DNA of 64,000 nt, from NCBI GenBank assembly GCA_035591015.1, contig JAXIUW010000008.1:1-64000 (forward strand), given 5' to 3'. Under the pieces are notes generated by a model. That model was not told the DNA's origin. It ran no database searches and saw only the letters and a program-made list of their open reading frames with translations. Shown piece by piece: positions 7,443 through 16,400 of the stretch. A program made the translations under genes and the position numbers. How positions within the stretch are numbered: the first letter of the stretch is position 1; each line of letters opens with the position of its first letter. The stretch comes from Cephalothrix simula (Eukaryota > Nemertea > Palaeonemertea > Archinemertea > Cephalotrichidae).

Positions 7443-8207
7443 CTACTTTTGGTTGGCATCTATGGTGGGTCTTAACCATAGTCCAAAGAATTCTTGATTA
7501 AGGCTTTTTTTTCCACGGATTTGGCTGGGTTCAACGCCGAGGAATTGAAGAGCGTATTCGTTGGCTACTTTGCATACTGATTGAATGGCTTGTTGGTGTA
7601 CTTTGGGGTCAGTGATGCGTCCGCCGCTTTCTACGGCATCTCGGCTGGCTTCAAACTGGGGTTTGATTAGGGCGAGGATTAGTCCATCTTTGGCCAGCAG
7701 ACTAACTGCTTGAGGTATGATATGCCGCAGAGATATAAATGAAACATCTATGGTGATTAGGTCTATGGGTTGGCCAATATCATTTGGGTTAACAGAACGG
7801 AAATTGGTACGCTCCATCACCTTAACACGTTGGTCTTGGCGCAAACTCCAATCTAGCTGGCCGTGTCCAACATCAATAGCGAAAACTTGTTTAGCACCGC
7901 CATTTAGCAAGCACTGCGTAAATCCGCCGGTTGAGCTGCCAACATCCACACAGGTTAGATCTTGAGGATTAAGATTAAAGTGGCGCAGAGCTCCTTCTAG
8001 TTTAAGGCCACCACGACTGACGTAGTTATGGTCGTGGCCACTAAGCTCAATCAATCCATCATCGGTTACCATATGCCCGGCTTTGGCGATAACTTTTCCA
8101 TTCACCGAAACCTTGCCAGCCATAATGTAGCTTTGGGCTCGTTCACGGCTGGGGGCTAGTTTGCGATTGACCAGCAGGCGATCAAGGCGCAGGCGATGCT
8201 TAGCCAT
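7443..8207 (-). CDS. tlyA: TlyA-family rRNA 2'-O-methyltransferase (S4 + FtsJ-like domains)
   Basis: 254 residues, the usual TlyA length. The N-terminal S4 RNA-binding domain (about residues 1-60: RLDRLLVNRKLAPSRERAQ) is joined by SRGGLKLEGAL to a Rossmann methyltransferase domain with the SAM motif DVGSSTGGFTQCLL and DVGHGQLDW. Relatives methylate ribose 2'-OH groups in 16S and 23S rRNA (known for mycobacterial TlyA, where loss gives capreomycin resistance). Some members were reported as haemolysins; the methyltransferase role is the better-founded one. The gene starts 3 bp after the rseP stop, so it is probably co-transcribed with rseP. The repeat element abuts its stop codon. Confidence 0.92.
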   Translation of the reverse strand: MAKHRLRLDRLLVNRKLAPSRERAQSYIMAGKVSVNGKVIAKAGHMVTDDGLIELSGHDHNYVSRGGLKLEGALRHFNLNPQDLTCVDVGSSTGGFTQCLLNGGAKQVFAIDVGHGQLDWSLRQDQRVKVMERTNFRSVNPNDIGQPIDLITIDVSFISLRHIIPQAVSLLAKDGLILALIKPQFEASRDAVESGGRITDPKVHQQAIQSVCKVANEYALQFLGVEPSQIRGKKSLNQEFFGLWLRPTIDANQK

Positions 8208-8210
8208 TGG

Positions 8211-9491
8211 CTAGATAAGTTGGCTAAGGTCGTTGATGGTAACGAAGATCATCAAGCCCAGCAACAAAAATACCCCTGTTGATTGCAAGGCTATCCGAAC
8301 CTTAACCGATAGCGGTTTCTTTAAGAACAGCTCTGGCACTGACAAGGCTAAATGACCACCATCAAGCGGAGGGATAGGTAGCAAATTAAAAATGCCGAGC
8401 TGCAAGCTAATAAAAGCAGTTATGGCTAGTAGATAGCGCAGTCCGCTTTGGGCAGCATCGCCAATGGTAGCACCAATTCTAATGGGGCCGCCAAGATTAT
8501 CAATAGATGCATTACCGGTAATCAGCTTATAGAGATAACTAAAAGTTATTGTGGTTAGCTCGCCAAGGTGCGTAATGCCCTTATACACTGCGGTAAGGGG
8601 GGTATTACTAACAATTTCGGTGGGAATTTGCACTCCAATTAACCAGCGTTGAGTATCTTCATTATACTGCGGAGTTATAGTTGTGTAGAACTGTTCATTG
8701 CGTCTGATGGCCACAACTTCAGCTGCATTTCCATCTAAATTATTCACAATTTCAGGAAGCTCAAGCCAATTATTTATCGGCTGACCAGCAATGCTCACTA
8801 TTCTATCACCAACCTCTAGTCCGGCATCCTTAGCAGGAGATGTAGCAGGAAAATCTCCAATAATTGTCTCAATATAAGGGTTTATGCCCAATTCATCCAA
8901 GCTAAGACTGCTCTGGACTGGAACGTTGAGGTTAAGAGCTTGATTATTACGAACAATACTTAAAGATAGTTCTGAATTATCACTGATGGATTGCTCGTAG
9001 GCCGTTCGCCAGTCATCTATCTGGGTATCGTTGATAGCCGATATTAGATCTCCAGCCTTAAGGCCAGAGCGTTCAGCAGCAGAATCTGGGGTTATAGAAC
9101 CAATGATGGCCGGCTCTAGCTGATACTTGCTGACTGGACTGCCCATCATATGGAAGATGCTCATAAGCACAGCGGCCAGCAGAATGTTCGCCAGCGGACC
9201 CATAACAAGAATAAATGCACGTTGGGCAAATGATTTTGATGCGTAGTTGTTCTTTTGGCTTGGATTTTCTTCATCATAGCTTTGACCATACAGCTTTACA
9301 TAGCCGCCAATAGGCAATAGCGACAGCATGTATTCTGTTTCACCAATTTTTTTACTGATAAGACGTGGCGGAAAGCCCACCGAAAACTTGTCTACACGAA
9401 CACCGACTTTGCGTGCCGCCCAAAAATGTCCTAATTCATGAATAAACACCAAAAAGGTTATTACCAGCAAGAAAATTAATATTGTCATCAC
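8211..9491 (-). CDS. rseP: RseP/site-2 intramembrane zinc metalloprotease
   Basis: 426 residues. The first membrane segment carries HELGH (His18, Glu19, His22), and the third zinc ligand motif NLLPIPPLDGGHL has Asp377. Two PDZ domains lie between them: about residues 125-200 (SAAERSGLKAGDLISAI) and 215-290 (SPAKDAGLEVGDRIVSI). RseP-type proteases cut anti-sigma factors and leftover signal peptides within the inner membrane. The usual neighbours cdsA and dxr lie upstream on the same strand but 1.33 kb of repeats separates them; bamA, often next, is replaced by tlyA. No Shine-Dalgarno sequence is obvious; the start could be Met1 or Met2. Confidence 0.95.
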   Translation of the reverse strand: MMTILIFLLVITFLVFIHELGHFWAARKVGVRVDKFSVGFPPRLISKKIGETEYMLSLLPIGGYVKLYGQSYDEENPSQKNNYASKSFAQRAFILVMGPLANILLAAVLMSIFHMMGSPVSKYQLEPAIIGSITPDSAAERSGLKAGDLISAINDTQIDDWRTAYEQSISDNSELSLSIVRNNQALNLNVPVQSSLSLDELGINPYIETIIGDFPATSPAKDAGLEVGDRIVSIAGQPINNWLELPEIVNNLDGNAAEVVAIRRNEQFYTTITPQYNEDTQRWLIGVQIPTEIVSNTPLTAVYKGITHLGELTTITFSYLYKLITGNASIDNLGGPIRIGATIGDAAQSGLRYLLAITAFISLQLGIFNLLPIPPLDGGHLALSVPELFLKKPLSVKVRIALQSTGVFLLLGLMIFVTINDLSQLI

Positions 9492-10029
9492 TAGCCTCAG
9501 CTATTTTTAGTTGAGTTATTTCTGTTTGAAGTATGACCGCCTCAAGGCTGGCCAATATTTGCCCCAATCCAAAGTCTACCTAAAGACATTTGTAACTAGT
9601 TAAGAATAACATATAAAAGAGAGTGCGAACACAAGGCTTCATGAGGTGGGCGGTCTTGGTTAGCCTGCCAAGCAATAAGCCTAGATAAAGCCCTTATCGG
9701 GTGGCTGGCTTTTGTCTTGCCGAGGTGATAACCACCGAATAGAAGCCCTGTTGGGCAAGTGGCTCTTGTTTAGCTGAGGTGCTAATCCGAAGTAAAACTC
9801 CTTCCGAGATAGATGTTTCTTGTTCGTTCTGCCGAAGCAGTGAACCCAGATAAAGTACTTTCCGAGAGAGGAGTCTTATCTTGTTTTACCGAAAGAGCCT
9901 CCTTACAGTTAAAGAAACTCACTGTCATCGGCAGTGAGGCTTCGTGATATGGGCTGCTGCGCTCCCCACACCCCTAGCAACGGTGCTTATTCTATGCCTT
10001 TAGATATAGTCAAAAGATGACTTTATTTT
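9492..10029. other. Gene-free left part of the rseP-dxr interval
   Basis: It holds the 5' region of rseP, a degenerate tandem repeat (9645-9900) and a hairpin CTCACTG/CAGTGAG (9918-9924 with 9932-9938). No reading frame of interest was found on either strand. The rest of the interval is block C. Confidence 0.6.
9645..9900. repeat. Degenerate tandem repeat, 53-58 bp period
   Basis: About five units start near 9647, 9701, 9759, 9811 and 9870. Common parts are GTGGCT(C)TTGT near the start, CTGCCGAGGTG in the middle and AGATAAAGCCCTTTCCGAG near the end, each with substitutions. The unit differs from the hairpin modules on either side. No coding frame runs through it. Confidence 0.68.
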
Positions 10030-10090
10030 TAGGGGCGTCATTCAGCATGGTCATTTTTTCTATTTTGTATGGGGTTAAGAGCTATGCTCG

Positions 10091-10115
10091 GCAATGCTAT
10101 AGAGAATAGCCCTGC
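10091..10115 (-). repeat. TCTCT-loop hairpin, reverse copy in block C
   Basis: Read on the minus strand: left arm GCAGGGCTAT, loop TCTCT, right arm ATAGCATTGC. Eight or nine of ten positions pair, counting one possible G-T. Confidence 0.65.
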
Positions 10116-10478
10116 TCGGTTGTAAAAGCAAGGCCTTAACAGTTCAGTCTATTTTTTACTTTATGGGAGCTTCGCTCCCAGCTGTTGTCCGATGCAGAGG
10201 CGTTGACAATTAATAAATTATTTCTGCTAACTAATGCTTCCAGTTTGAATCCGATGGGCAAAGGTTAAGGTTTGTTGACTGGCTATGGTATGTTCTGCTG
10301 TAGTTCTCTTATCTCCTAAAACTTCATGAGCTTATGCCTCCACATTAAATAAGCCAGACCACGGTCATACGAAAGGTGAAACGCTTTTGAATAATAGCTA
10401 GCCTCCCAAACCTCTTTCAGTCTAAATGTAATACATTGCAATACCTGACTAAGTTAAGTTGCATAATACTAAGCCCTT

Positions 10479-10506
10479 TTGGCCGAAGGCGTGAGCCTTC
10501 GGCCAA
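10479..10506. repeat. Palindrome copy 2 (12-bp arms, loop GTGA)
   Basis: Arms TTGGCCGAAGGC and GCCTTCGGCCAA, identical to the arms at 7170-7197; only the four central bases differ. Confidence 0.88.
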
Positions 10507-10605
10507 GTCTGAGGGTGCAGGGAGCTGTGCACCGGCCCGGGGTCGTTAGGGGCAGAGCCCCTGACACTAGCCACTTTGTCAAATAACCTTGCTTTTCACG
10601 ACCGG

Positions 10606-10630
10606 GCAAGGCAATTCTCTATTGCCTTGC
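10606..10630 (+). repeat. TCTCT-loop hairpin, reference copy
   Basis: Left arm GCAAGGCAAT, loop TCTCT, right arm ATTGCCTTGC: a perfect 10-bp stem. The next copy begins exactly 82 bp later. Confidence 0.88.
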
Positions 10631-10687
10631 TGGGGTGGAACCCCTAACACTAGCCACTTTGGCGCATCACCTCTCTTCCACAATCGG

Positions 10688-10712
10688 GCAAGGCAATTCT
10701 CTATCGCCTTGC
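10688..10712 (+). repeat. TCTCT-loop hairpin, one mismatch
   Basis: Left arm GCAAGGCAAT, loop TCTCT, right arm ATCGCCTTGC; nine of ten pairs. 82 bp after the 10606 copy. Confidence 0.82.
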
Positions 10713-10822
10713 TAGACAAAGTCCTTAACTAACTAAATCACAAAGTAAATTTTGCTTAGATTATATAGAGCAAAGCCCTCTGACGCTAGCTGCTTTAGTG
10801 CATGCCTTTGCTTGAGTATTTG

Positions 10823-12028
10823 TTATTGATTATGCGCTATGTCTTGGATTACGGCTGAGGCACTTTGACGCCCCCACTGATTAGCGGTTAGTGCGTCTTT
10901 GATGGTGTTTATGGCCATAAAGCCGGCTTCGTGTTGGCGATGCTTGAGGTAGCTTTGGATTACTGCATTGAGTATAGAGTGAAAATGATAGAACGAAAAT
11001 TGCCCATCTAGGTAGGCCTCTACGGCCATCTCATTGGCACCATTAAAGATTGCTTGTGCGGTTTGGCCATGCCTTAAAACTCCCTCAGCGAGGTAAAAAC
11101 AGGGGAATAACTGTTGAGAGATGGGTTCAAAGGTCAATTGGCTAAGTCTATCAAAATCAAGGTTAAATCTTGCTTGTGGCTGTTGTTGAGGGTAGTTTAG
11201 GCACCAGCTGATAGGAATGCGCATATCCGGTGTGGCAATATGGGCAAGGCAGTTACCATCGGCGAATTCAACTAGGGCATGAATTACTGATTGGCGATGT
11301 ATCATCGCTTTAAGTTGCTGTGGTTCAATATCAAATAGCCAACGGGCTTCAATAAGTTCTATTCCTTTATTGACCATGGTTGCCGAATCAATGGTGTTTT
11401 TGGGACCCATGCTCCAATTGGGGTGCTGTAAGGCCTCATCAATGCTAACTTTTTCTAGCTGTTGAGGAGTATAGTCGCGGAAAGGGCCACCTGATGCGGT
11501 TAAGACAACTTGTTTAATGGGGCGTAGATTTTGGCCTAAGCCTTGTTCTAGGCATTGACGCAGACCGTTATGCTCGCTGTCAATGGGCAATATGATGCTC
11601 TGATGCTGACGGGCGAGCTTCATCAATAATTCGCCGGCAAGGACAAGGGTTTCTTTATTGGCAATAGAAACCGTTTTAGAGCATTGAATAGCAGCCGATA
11701 CGGCTTCAAGCCCAGCATGGCCGTCCATAGCTGCTAGAACATGTTTAGATTGCTTTGCTCGTGCTATCTCAAGTAGGCCTTGAGCGCCGTGTAAAATGTT
11801 AGTTGAGCAGTGTTGAGGCAGGTTGGCAGATAGCTCTTGGGCAGCCTCAGCGCTGTACATAACCGCAATCTGAGGTTTGAAACGCTTGATTTGTTTAAGC
11901 ATTTCGGCAACATTGCTTTTTGCAGCTAGGGCATAAACGCCAATAGAGGGGCAGTCTTCGGCAATTACATCAAGCACATTCTTGCCGACTGAGCCTGTTG
12001 AACCAAGCAGGGTAATACTATGTTGCAC
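10823..12028 (-). CDS. dxr: 1-deoxy-D-xylulose 5-phosphate reductoisomerase
   Basis: 401 residues, the normal length. The NADPH-binding start is ITLLGSTGSVGKNVLDVI; the substrate and metal region includes IDSEHNGLRQCLEQG (Asp/Glu metal ligands), LTASGGPFRDY, HPNWSMGPKNTIDSATMVNKGIELIEARWLFDI and an A-N-E-M-A-V-E-A motif near residue 335. The enzyme makes MEP from DXP, the committed step of non-mevalonate isoprenoid synthesis; dxs lies at 37.3 kb in the same window. It begins 3 bp after the cdsA stop, so the two share a transcript. Downstream, the repeat block separates it from rseP. Confidence 0.96.
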   Translation of the reverse strand: MQHSITLLGSTGSVGKNVLDVIAEDCPSIGVYALAAKSNVAEMLKQIKRFKPQIAVMYSAEAAQELSANLPQHCSTNILHGAQGLLEIARAKQSKHVLAAMDGHAGLEAVSAAIQCSKTVSIANKETLVLAGELLMKLARQHQSIILPIDSEHNGLRQCLEQGLGQNLRPIKQVVLTASGGPFRDYTPQQLEKVSIDEALQHPNWSMGPKNTIDSATMVNKGIELIEARWLFDIEPQQLKAMIHRQSVIHALVEFADGNCLAHIATPDMRIPISWCLNYPQQQPQARFNLDFDRLSQLTFEPISQQLFPCFYLAEGVLRHGQTAQAIFNGANEMAVEAYLDGQFSFYHFHSILNAVIQSYLKHRQHEAGFMAINTIKDALTANQWGRQSASAVIQDIAHNQ

Positions 12029-12031
12029 GGA

Positions 12032-12931
12032 TTACCACATTGAAATTAGGATTGAGCTTGCAGGAATGGCCAATAAATAGCCATCAATGCGATCAAGAAC
12101 TCCGCCATGGCCGGCAATCAGATTAGAAGAACAATCAACTTTAGCGGCACGTTTAAGCATCGACTCTAGTAAATCGCCTAGTTGAGAGAATATTCCGACC
12201 ACAATGGCTAGAATAAACAAGCTGCCGTTCCAATCACCGAATATGGCTGCAATGCCCGCTACTAATAGACCGCCAGCTAAGCCGAAGGCAGTACCCTCAC
12301 ATGACTTCCCGGGACTTAGGCTAGGGGCAAGTTTGTGCTTGCCAAAGCGTTTGCCACCAAAATAGGCGCAGCTATCATTGGCAATAACAATAGCGATAAT
12401 CAGTAGTAGCAGTGATCGGTCTGTGGCCATAACGGCTAGCACCCACGATAGCCCCCATCCAATCCATAGTATTCCAAAGACGTAGTAAACCAGCTTATGC
12501 AGCGCATCAAGAGGTGTTTCGTGGCGAGCAGCAAGCCACAGGCTGTGCATAATGAGCACTATCCAAGCTAGGCTTAGACCAGCGGTACGCAGATTAAATG
12601 CCGTTGAGTAGGTTTGCGTAAGAGCTAGTAGGGTGCCACCCAAAATAATCACCATGCTTATTATTAGCGTGCAACGACTAAGGTTTTGCCCTATTTTCAG
12701 GCACAAGTTACGGTATTCTTCAAGAGCTAGCCCGGCGATTATGATTAAGACTAGGCAGGCTACACTCAGGGGCAGATAGACGATGGCCAAGGCCAACAGT
12801 AGCATCGGTGCTGACCATATCAGACGCATAGAGAGGTCTTTATAACCATCTGGTCGTGACTGCTCTTGCGGTTCAGGGAGCAGAGGGTCTTCTGTGGGGT
12901 TGGTTTTGGAGGTATTCAATGGGTTACTCAA
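12032..12931 (-). CDS. cdsA: Phosphatidate cytidylyltransferase (CDP-diglyceride synthase)
   Basis: 299 residues with about eight membrane spans after a 35-residue polar head. The CdsA signature is at the C-terminus: LKRAAKVDCSSN, then AGHGGVLDRIDGY, where most homologues have K-D and P-G-H-G-G; here the residues are K-V-D and A-G-H-G-G. It makes CDP-diacylglycerol from phosphatidate and CTP for phospholipid synthesis in the inner membrane. It precedes dxr as in the classical uppS-cdsA-dxr-rseP cluster, but no uppS lies upstream; a cis-prenyltransferase is at 53.6 kb instead. The small signature changes deserve a check but do not alter the call. Confidence 0.93.
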   Translation of the reverse strand: MSNPLNTSKTNPTEDPLLPEPQEQSRPDGYKDLSMRLIWSAPMLLLALAIVYLPLSVACLVLIIIAGLALEEYRNLCLKIGQNLSRCTLIISMVIILGGTLLALTQTYSTAFNLRTAGLSLAWIVLIMHSLWLAARHETPLDALHKLVYYVFGILWIGWGLSWVLAVMATDRSLLLLIIAIVIANDSCAYFGGKRFGKHKLAPSLSPGKSCEGTAFGLAGGLLVAGIAAIFGDWNGSLFILAIVVGIFSQLGDLLESMLKRAAKVDCSSNLIAGHGGVLDRIDGYLLAIPASSILISMW

Positions 12932-13461
12932 AAAAGGTTGCTCTGACTATATAAATGTAACTGTGTATTGTAACTATATGTTGTAACTATAAGCAACTAT
13001 AATAATGCAGCTATTTAATGTAATTATAACAATGTAACTATACAAAACAACTGTATCAGACAACTATCAACTATATAAAACAACTATAAATATAAATACA
13101 TAAAGTAAATATATTGAATATTTTGTATGTAAGTGCTGACTAGTTTTCTGCATTGGGCATGGTTTAACTTGTGTGGATTGTAGCAAATCATCGTCAAATA
13201 GGCAATTCTCAAAGTAGAATAATTTTGAGCATCAACGGCCTAGCAGTAGTTATTTAAGCAGATTATAGTGCGGTGGCATTAAATTATAGTCTAGAGGCAG
13301 ATGGAGGGGTGGTGTTTAGTAATCATCAAATTTATAATGAACAACTTAGTGAAATTATTTATGGATTTATGCTGCCTTATTTAAGACTGGTTTAATTGCT
13401 AATATCTTAGTATGATGCCCTATCAATCTATATTTTTTATGAAGTTAGCAGTACAGAAAAC
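12932..13461. other. AT-rich divergent interval between cdsA and the fused carboxylase
   Basis: 530 bp that should hold promoters for both neighbours. The part next to cdsA (12944-13100) is a run of short AACTAT repeats. Further on, TATGAT at about 13412 could be a -10 element for the carboxylase, without a convincing -35. No reading frame of interest. Confidence 0.5.
12944..13100. repeat. Degenerate AACTAT short-repeat tract
   Basis: Seven exact AACTAT hexamers, often as AACTATA or CAACTATA, plus variants (AACTGT, GACTAT, AATTAT), within about 150 bp at irregular 10-25 bp spacing. The tract lies immediately upstream of cdsA. It may be a slippage-derived tract or a multi-site operator. Confidence 0.6.
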
Positions 13462-16400
13462 ATGCCTGAGTTAGGATTAGAGATACTTAAGGTTGTAGAT
13501 AACAAAAAAAGGCGCCGCAGTTTCTTTGAGGCTGAAACGGTTATCTCAGAATACAACGCTTCACCGCGTCCGGCGGGAATAATGAAGCCTCTTGTCATTG
13601 AGTCAGCCATGTCTATGGCCAGTATCAATGAGAAAATTAGAGCGTTATCGGCACTTAGCCCCGATGATTATGTCAAAAGAACGGTAATGCCGTCTGAAGA
13701 CCCTCGGCGGCGTAGTGCCTGCGATATTATCGCTGAGATGTCATGCCGTGTGGTAGATGCCATATCTAAGGGCCCGCTTTATATTGCCGAGGTTGAGTTT
13801 GATGCCGATGATAAGCCTTGGCGAGCGGTTATTTTAGCGCAGAACAGATCTGTTCAAAATGGGGTGTGGATGCCCGAACATCATCGTTTAGCGAGCAAGT
13901 GGATTACCCACTTTGTGGGTCATAAAATGCCCATCATCACTTTTATTGATACTCCGGGGGCTGATGCTGGCGAAGTCGCTAATATGGGCAATCAAGCGCA
14001 TAGCATCTCTGAATTGATAATGACGATGGGTAATGCCCACGTGCCGAGCGTGGGTATAATTTTGGGTAATGGTTATTCAGGCGGAGCTATTCCCCTAGCA
14101 ACAACTAATATACTGTTGTCGGTGCGTGATGCGGTGTTTAATACCATTCATCCGCAGGCATTAAGCGAGATAGTGCATCGTTATAATTTGTCGTGGCAAG
14201 AGTGCGCTCGTTATGTGGGTATATCGGCCTATGAGCTGTGCAAGCGAGGCATTGTAGATGCCGTAATTGATTACTCGCCGGTTGAGCGAGGTTCAATAGC
14301 CAAGCTAGAGCAGGCCATTGTTGAAACCTTGGTTGGACTAGAAAATAGAGCGGCCAACTTTTTACGCGAGCCAGATAATGATTATTTGTTTCTTGACTAT
14401 GTGCATAGCCTCAGAAACGTGCTGAATCCCACTGATTTACTGATTGATGCCGGCCGAAAAGAGGGGCGACATCTGTGGGCGGTGGGCAATGTTGTGGGGT
14501 CTGTGTTCCGTTATCATCGCTATCTTAATTTAAGAAGACGCCTTAATAGTACGTCATTAGCCAGAATTTCAAGGCTGTCTAAGGTTGATATTCCTGAAGG
14601 TGGCTTGGCAGACCGTCGTCGGCGTGAGCGTGAAGAACGCTTTAAGAGCTGGTTAGATAATCCGCTAGAAATTCGTTATGACACCGAGTTACTAAAAGGC
14701 ACGAAACGCTTGATAGATACTCGCAACGCCATTAACTCAGAGCGCAAGTCTATTACGTCAATTTTCTTAATGTCGCCAGAGAAGCGCATGAAGAAGACGG
14801 CACGTTTGTTGACAATGCAGGTTGGGCTATACCTTTATAATTTTTGGAAAAGCGATGCCAGAGCCAACTTTGTGCAGCTGCTCAGGTATATAGAGCAGCA
14901 ACCCGTTCAGCAAAAAATCAACATTGAGTCGGCTAGTATTATTGATGTTTTGCTGCTGCCAGAAATACGCCAACGCTTTAGTGGCCAAGTTTTGAACTTT
15001 GTTTTGTTTGATCTTATCTATGACCATCTTATTGCCAACATGCACTTTATTGCTGCCGAGCTTAAAGAAAATAATGAGATATCATACTCATCAATGAAGA
15101 GCTTGCTAGAGCATGTGGTTGATAAAGCCGATGAGCATTATCGTGGTAATGAAGATGATAACGTAGACCTTTCAGAAAGCTGGGAAAAGTTTTTTCAATG
15201 GTTAGAGACCCTATTGAAGCATCGTGATATTAAGCAGATTATGCGCCAAATTGGGGGCTGGAAGCGGCTTGCTCATCCACGCATCAGCGAACCTTTATTT
15301 GGATTAATAACTTGCTACTTCACAGACTTACTGCCTTCTTATTATGACTCGCAGGCTGATAGTAAAAACTTTAAGGGCAAAATAAATCCCTCAAACATTG
15401 GTATTAAAGATTTTTGGAATCGCCTTGCCCAAACCTATTCTGACCTACTCATTTACAACCTGATCACCGATTATAAACGCAAAAAAACCATTACTCCACA
15501 AGATGTTATCGGAGAAGTTTTTGAAGACTTCAAAGAAATTGATCCAGACATTGTAACCGCAGATCCATTGCGCTTTCCCGGTTATCGCAGTTCAATTGAG
15601 CGCGCTCTAAAAAACAATATTCGCCCCGTTGGAGTGATAACAGGCTTTGCTACGTTTAAGTTTGGTCGGCGCAAGAACAGAGTTGGGGTGATGGTTAGTA
15701 ACTCTGGTTTTCAGTCTGGTGCCTTTGATATGGCCAGTGGAGTAAAGCTATGCCGATTGTTGCTAGAATGTGCCAATGCTGGCCTGCCCTTGGTGATGTT
15801 TACTTCATCGGGGGGTATGCAAACCAAAGAAGGGCCGGGGGCGTTGTTCTCAATGGCGGTAATCAATACACGCATCACTAGATTTATCAGAGATTTTGAC
15901 CTGCCTATAATATCTTTTGGTTTCCGTGATTGCACCGGCGGTAGTCAGGCTAGTTTTGTAACGCATCCGATGGTCAAGAGTTTTTATCTATCGGGAAGTC
16001 TAATACCCTTTGCAGGTCAGCGAGTTGTGCCGAATTACTTGCCAATGCAGTCTATTTTAGCCAATTATCTCTCTGAAAATGATGGCAGCATGGACGGCTT
16101 GGTTAAGAACCCCTTTGACCGTGGCCTAGATAAAAAACTCTGCGAAATAGACCCCAGCATACCTATTCCGAGCAAAAGCATCAGTCAGGCCATCGCCGAA
16201 GTGTTGGCTGGTGGCTACAAACCATCGGTCAGTCAAGTCAAGCGCAAGCCGTTGTTTAGAGGCGAAGAGATGAAGCTCAAGCCGATTAACAGAGTTTTGA
16301 TTCATTCACGTGGAGCGACTGCCGCACGTATTATTCAGGCTGCTCAAGCTATGGGTAAGCAGGTTATCTTGGTGCAATCTGATGCAGATATGACTAGTTA

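Larger units (their letters stand above)
10030..10790. repeat. Composite hairpin-module element C
   Basis: This has the same plan as the block at 6760-7442: a reverse-oriented unit with an AGAGA-loop hairpin (10091-10115), a further hairpin TGGGAGC/GCTCCCA (10164-10180), a decayed GCATAAG segment and shared central text ACGCTTTTGAATAA (near 10380). The palindrome follows at 10479-10506, GGTGCA/TGCACC at 10514-10533, then forward units with hairpins at 10545-10565, 10606-10630, 10632-10644 and 10688-10712. It ends about 30 bp before the dxr stop codon. It is more decayed on its left side than block B. Confidence 0.8.

Noticed and set aside
1-10790. CRISPR array as the explanation of the regular repeats
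   Set aside because: Units are conserved over their whole length with no unique spacers of constant size, they appear on both strands, and no cas genes are present.
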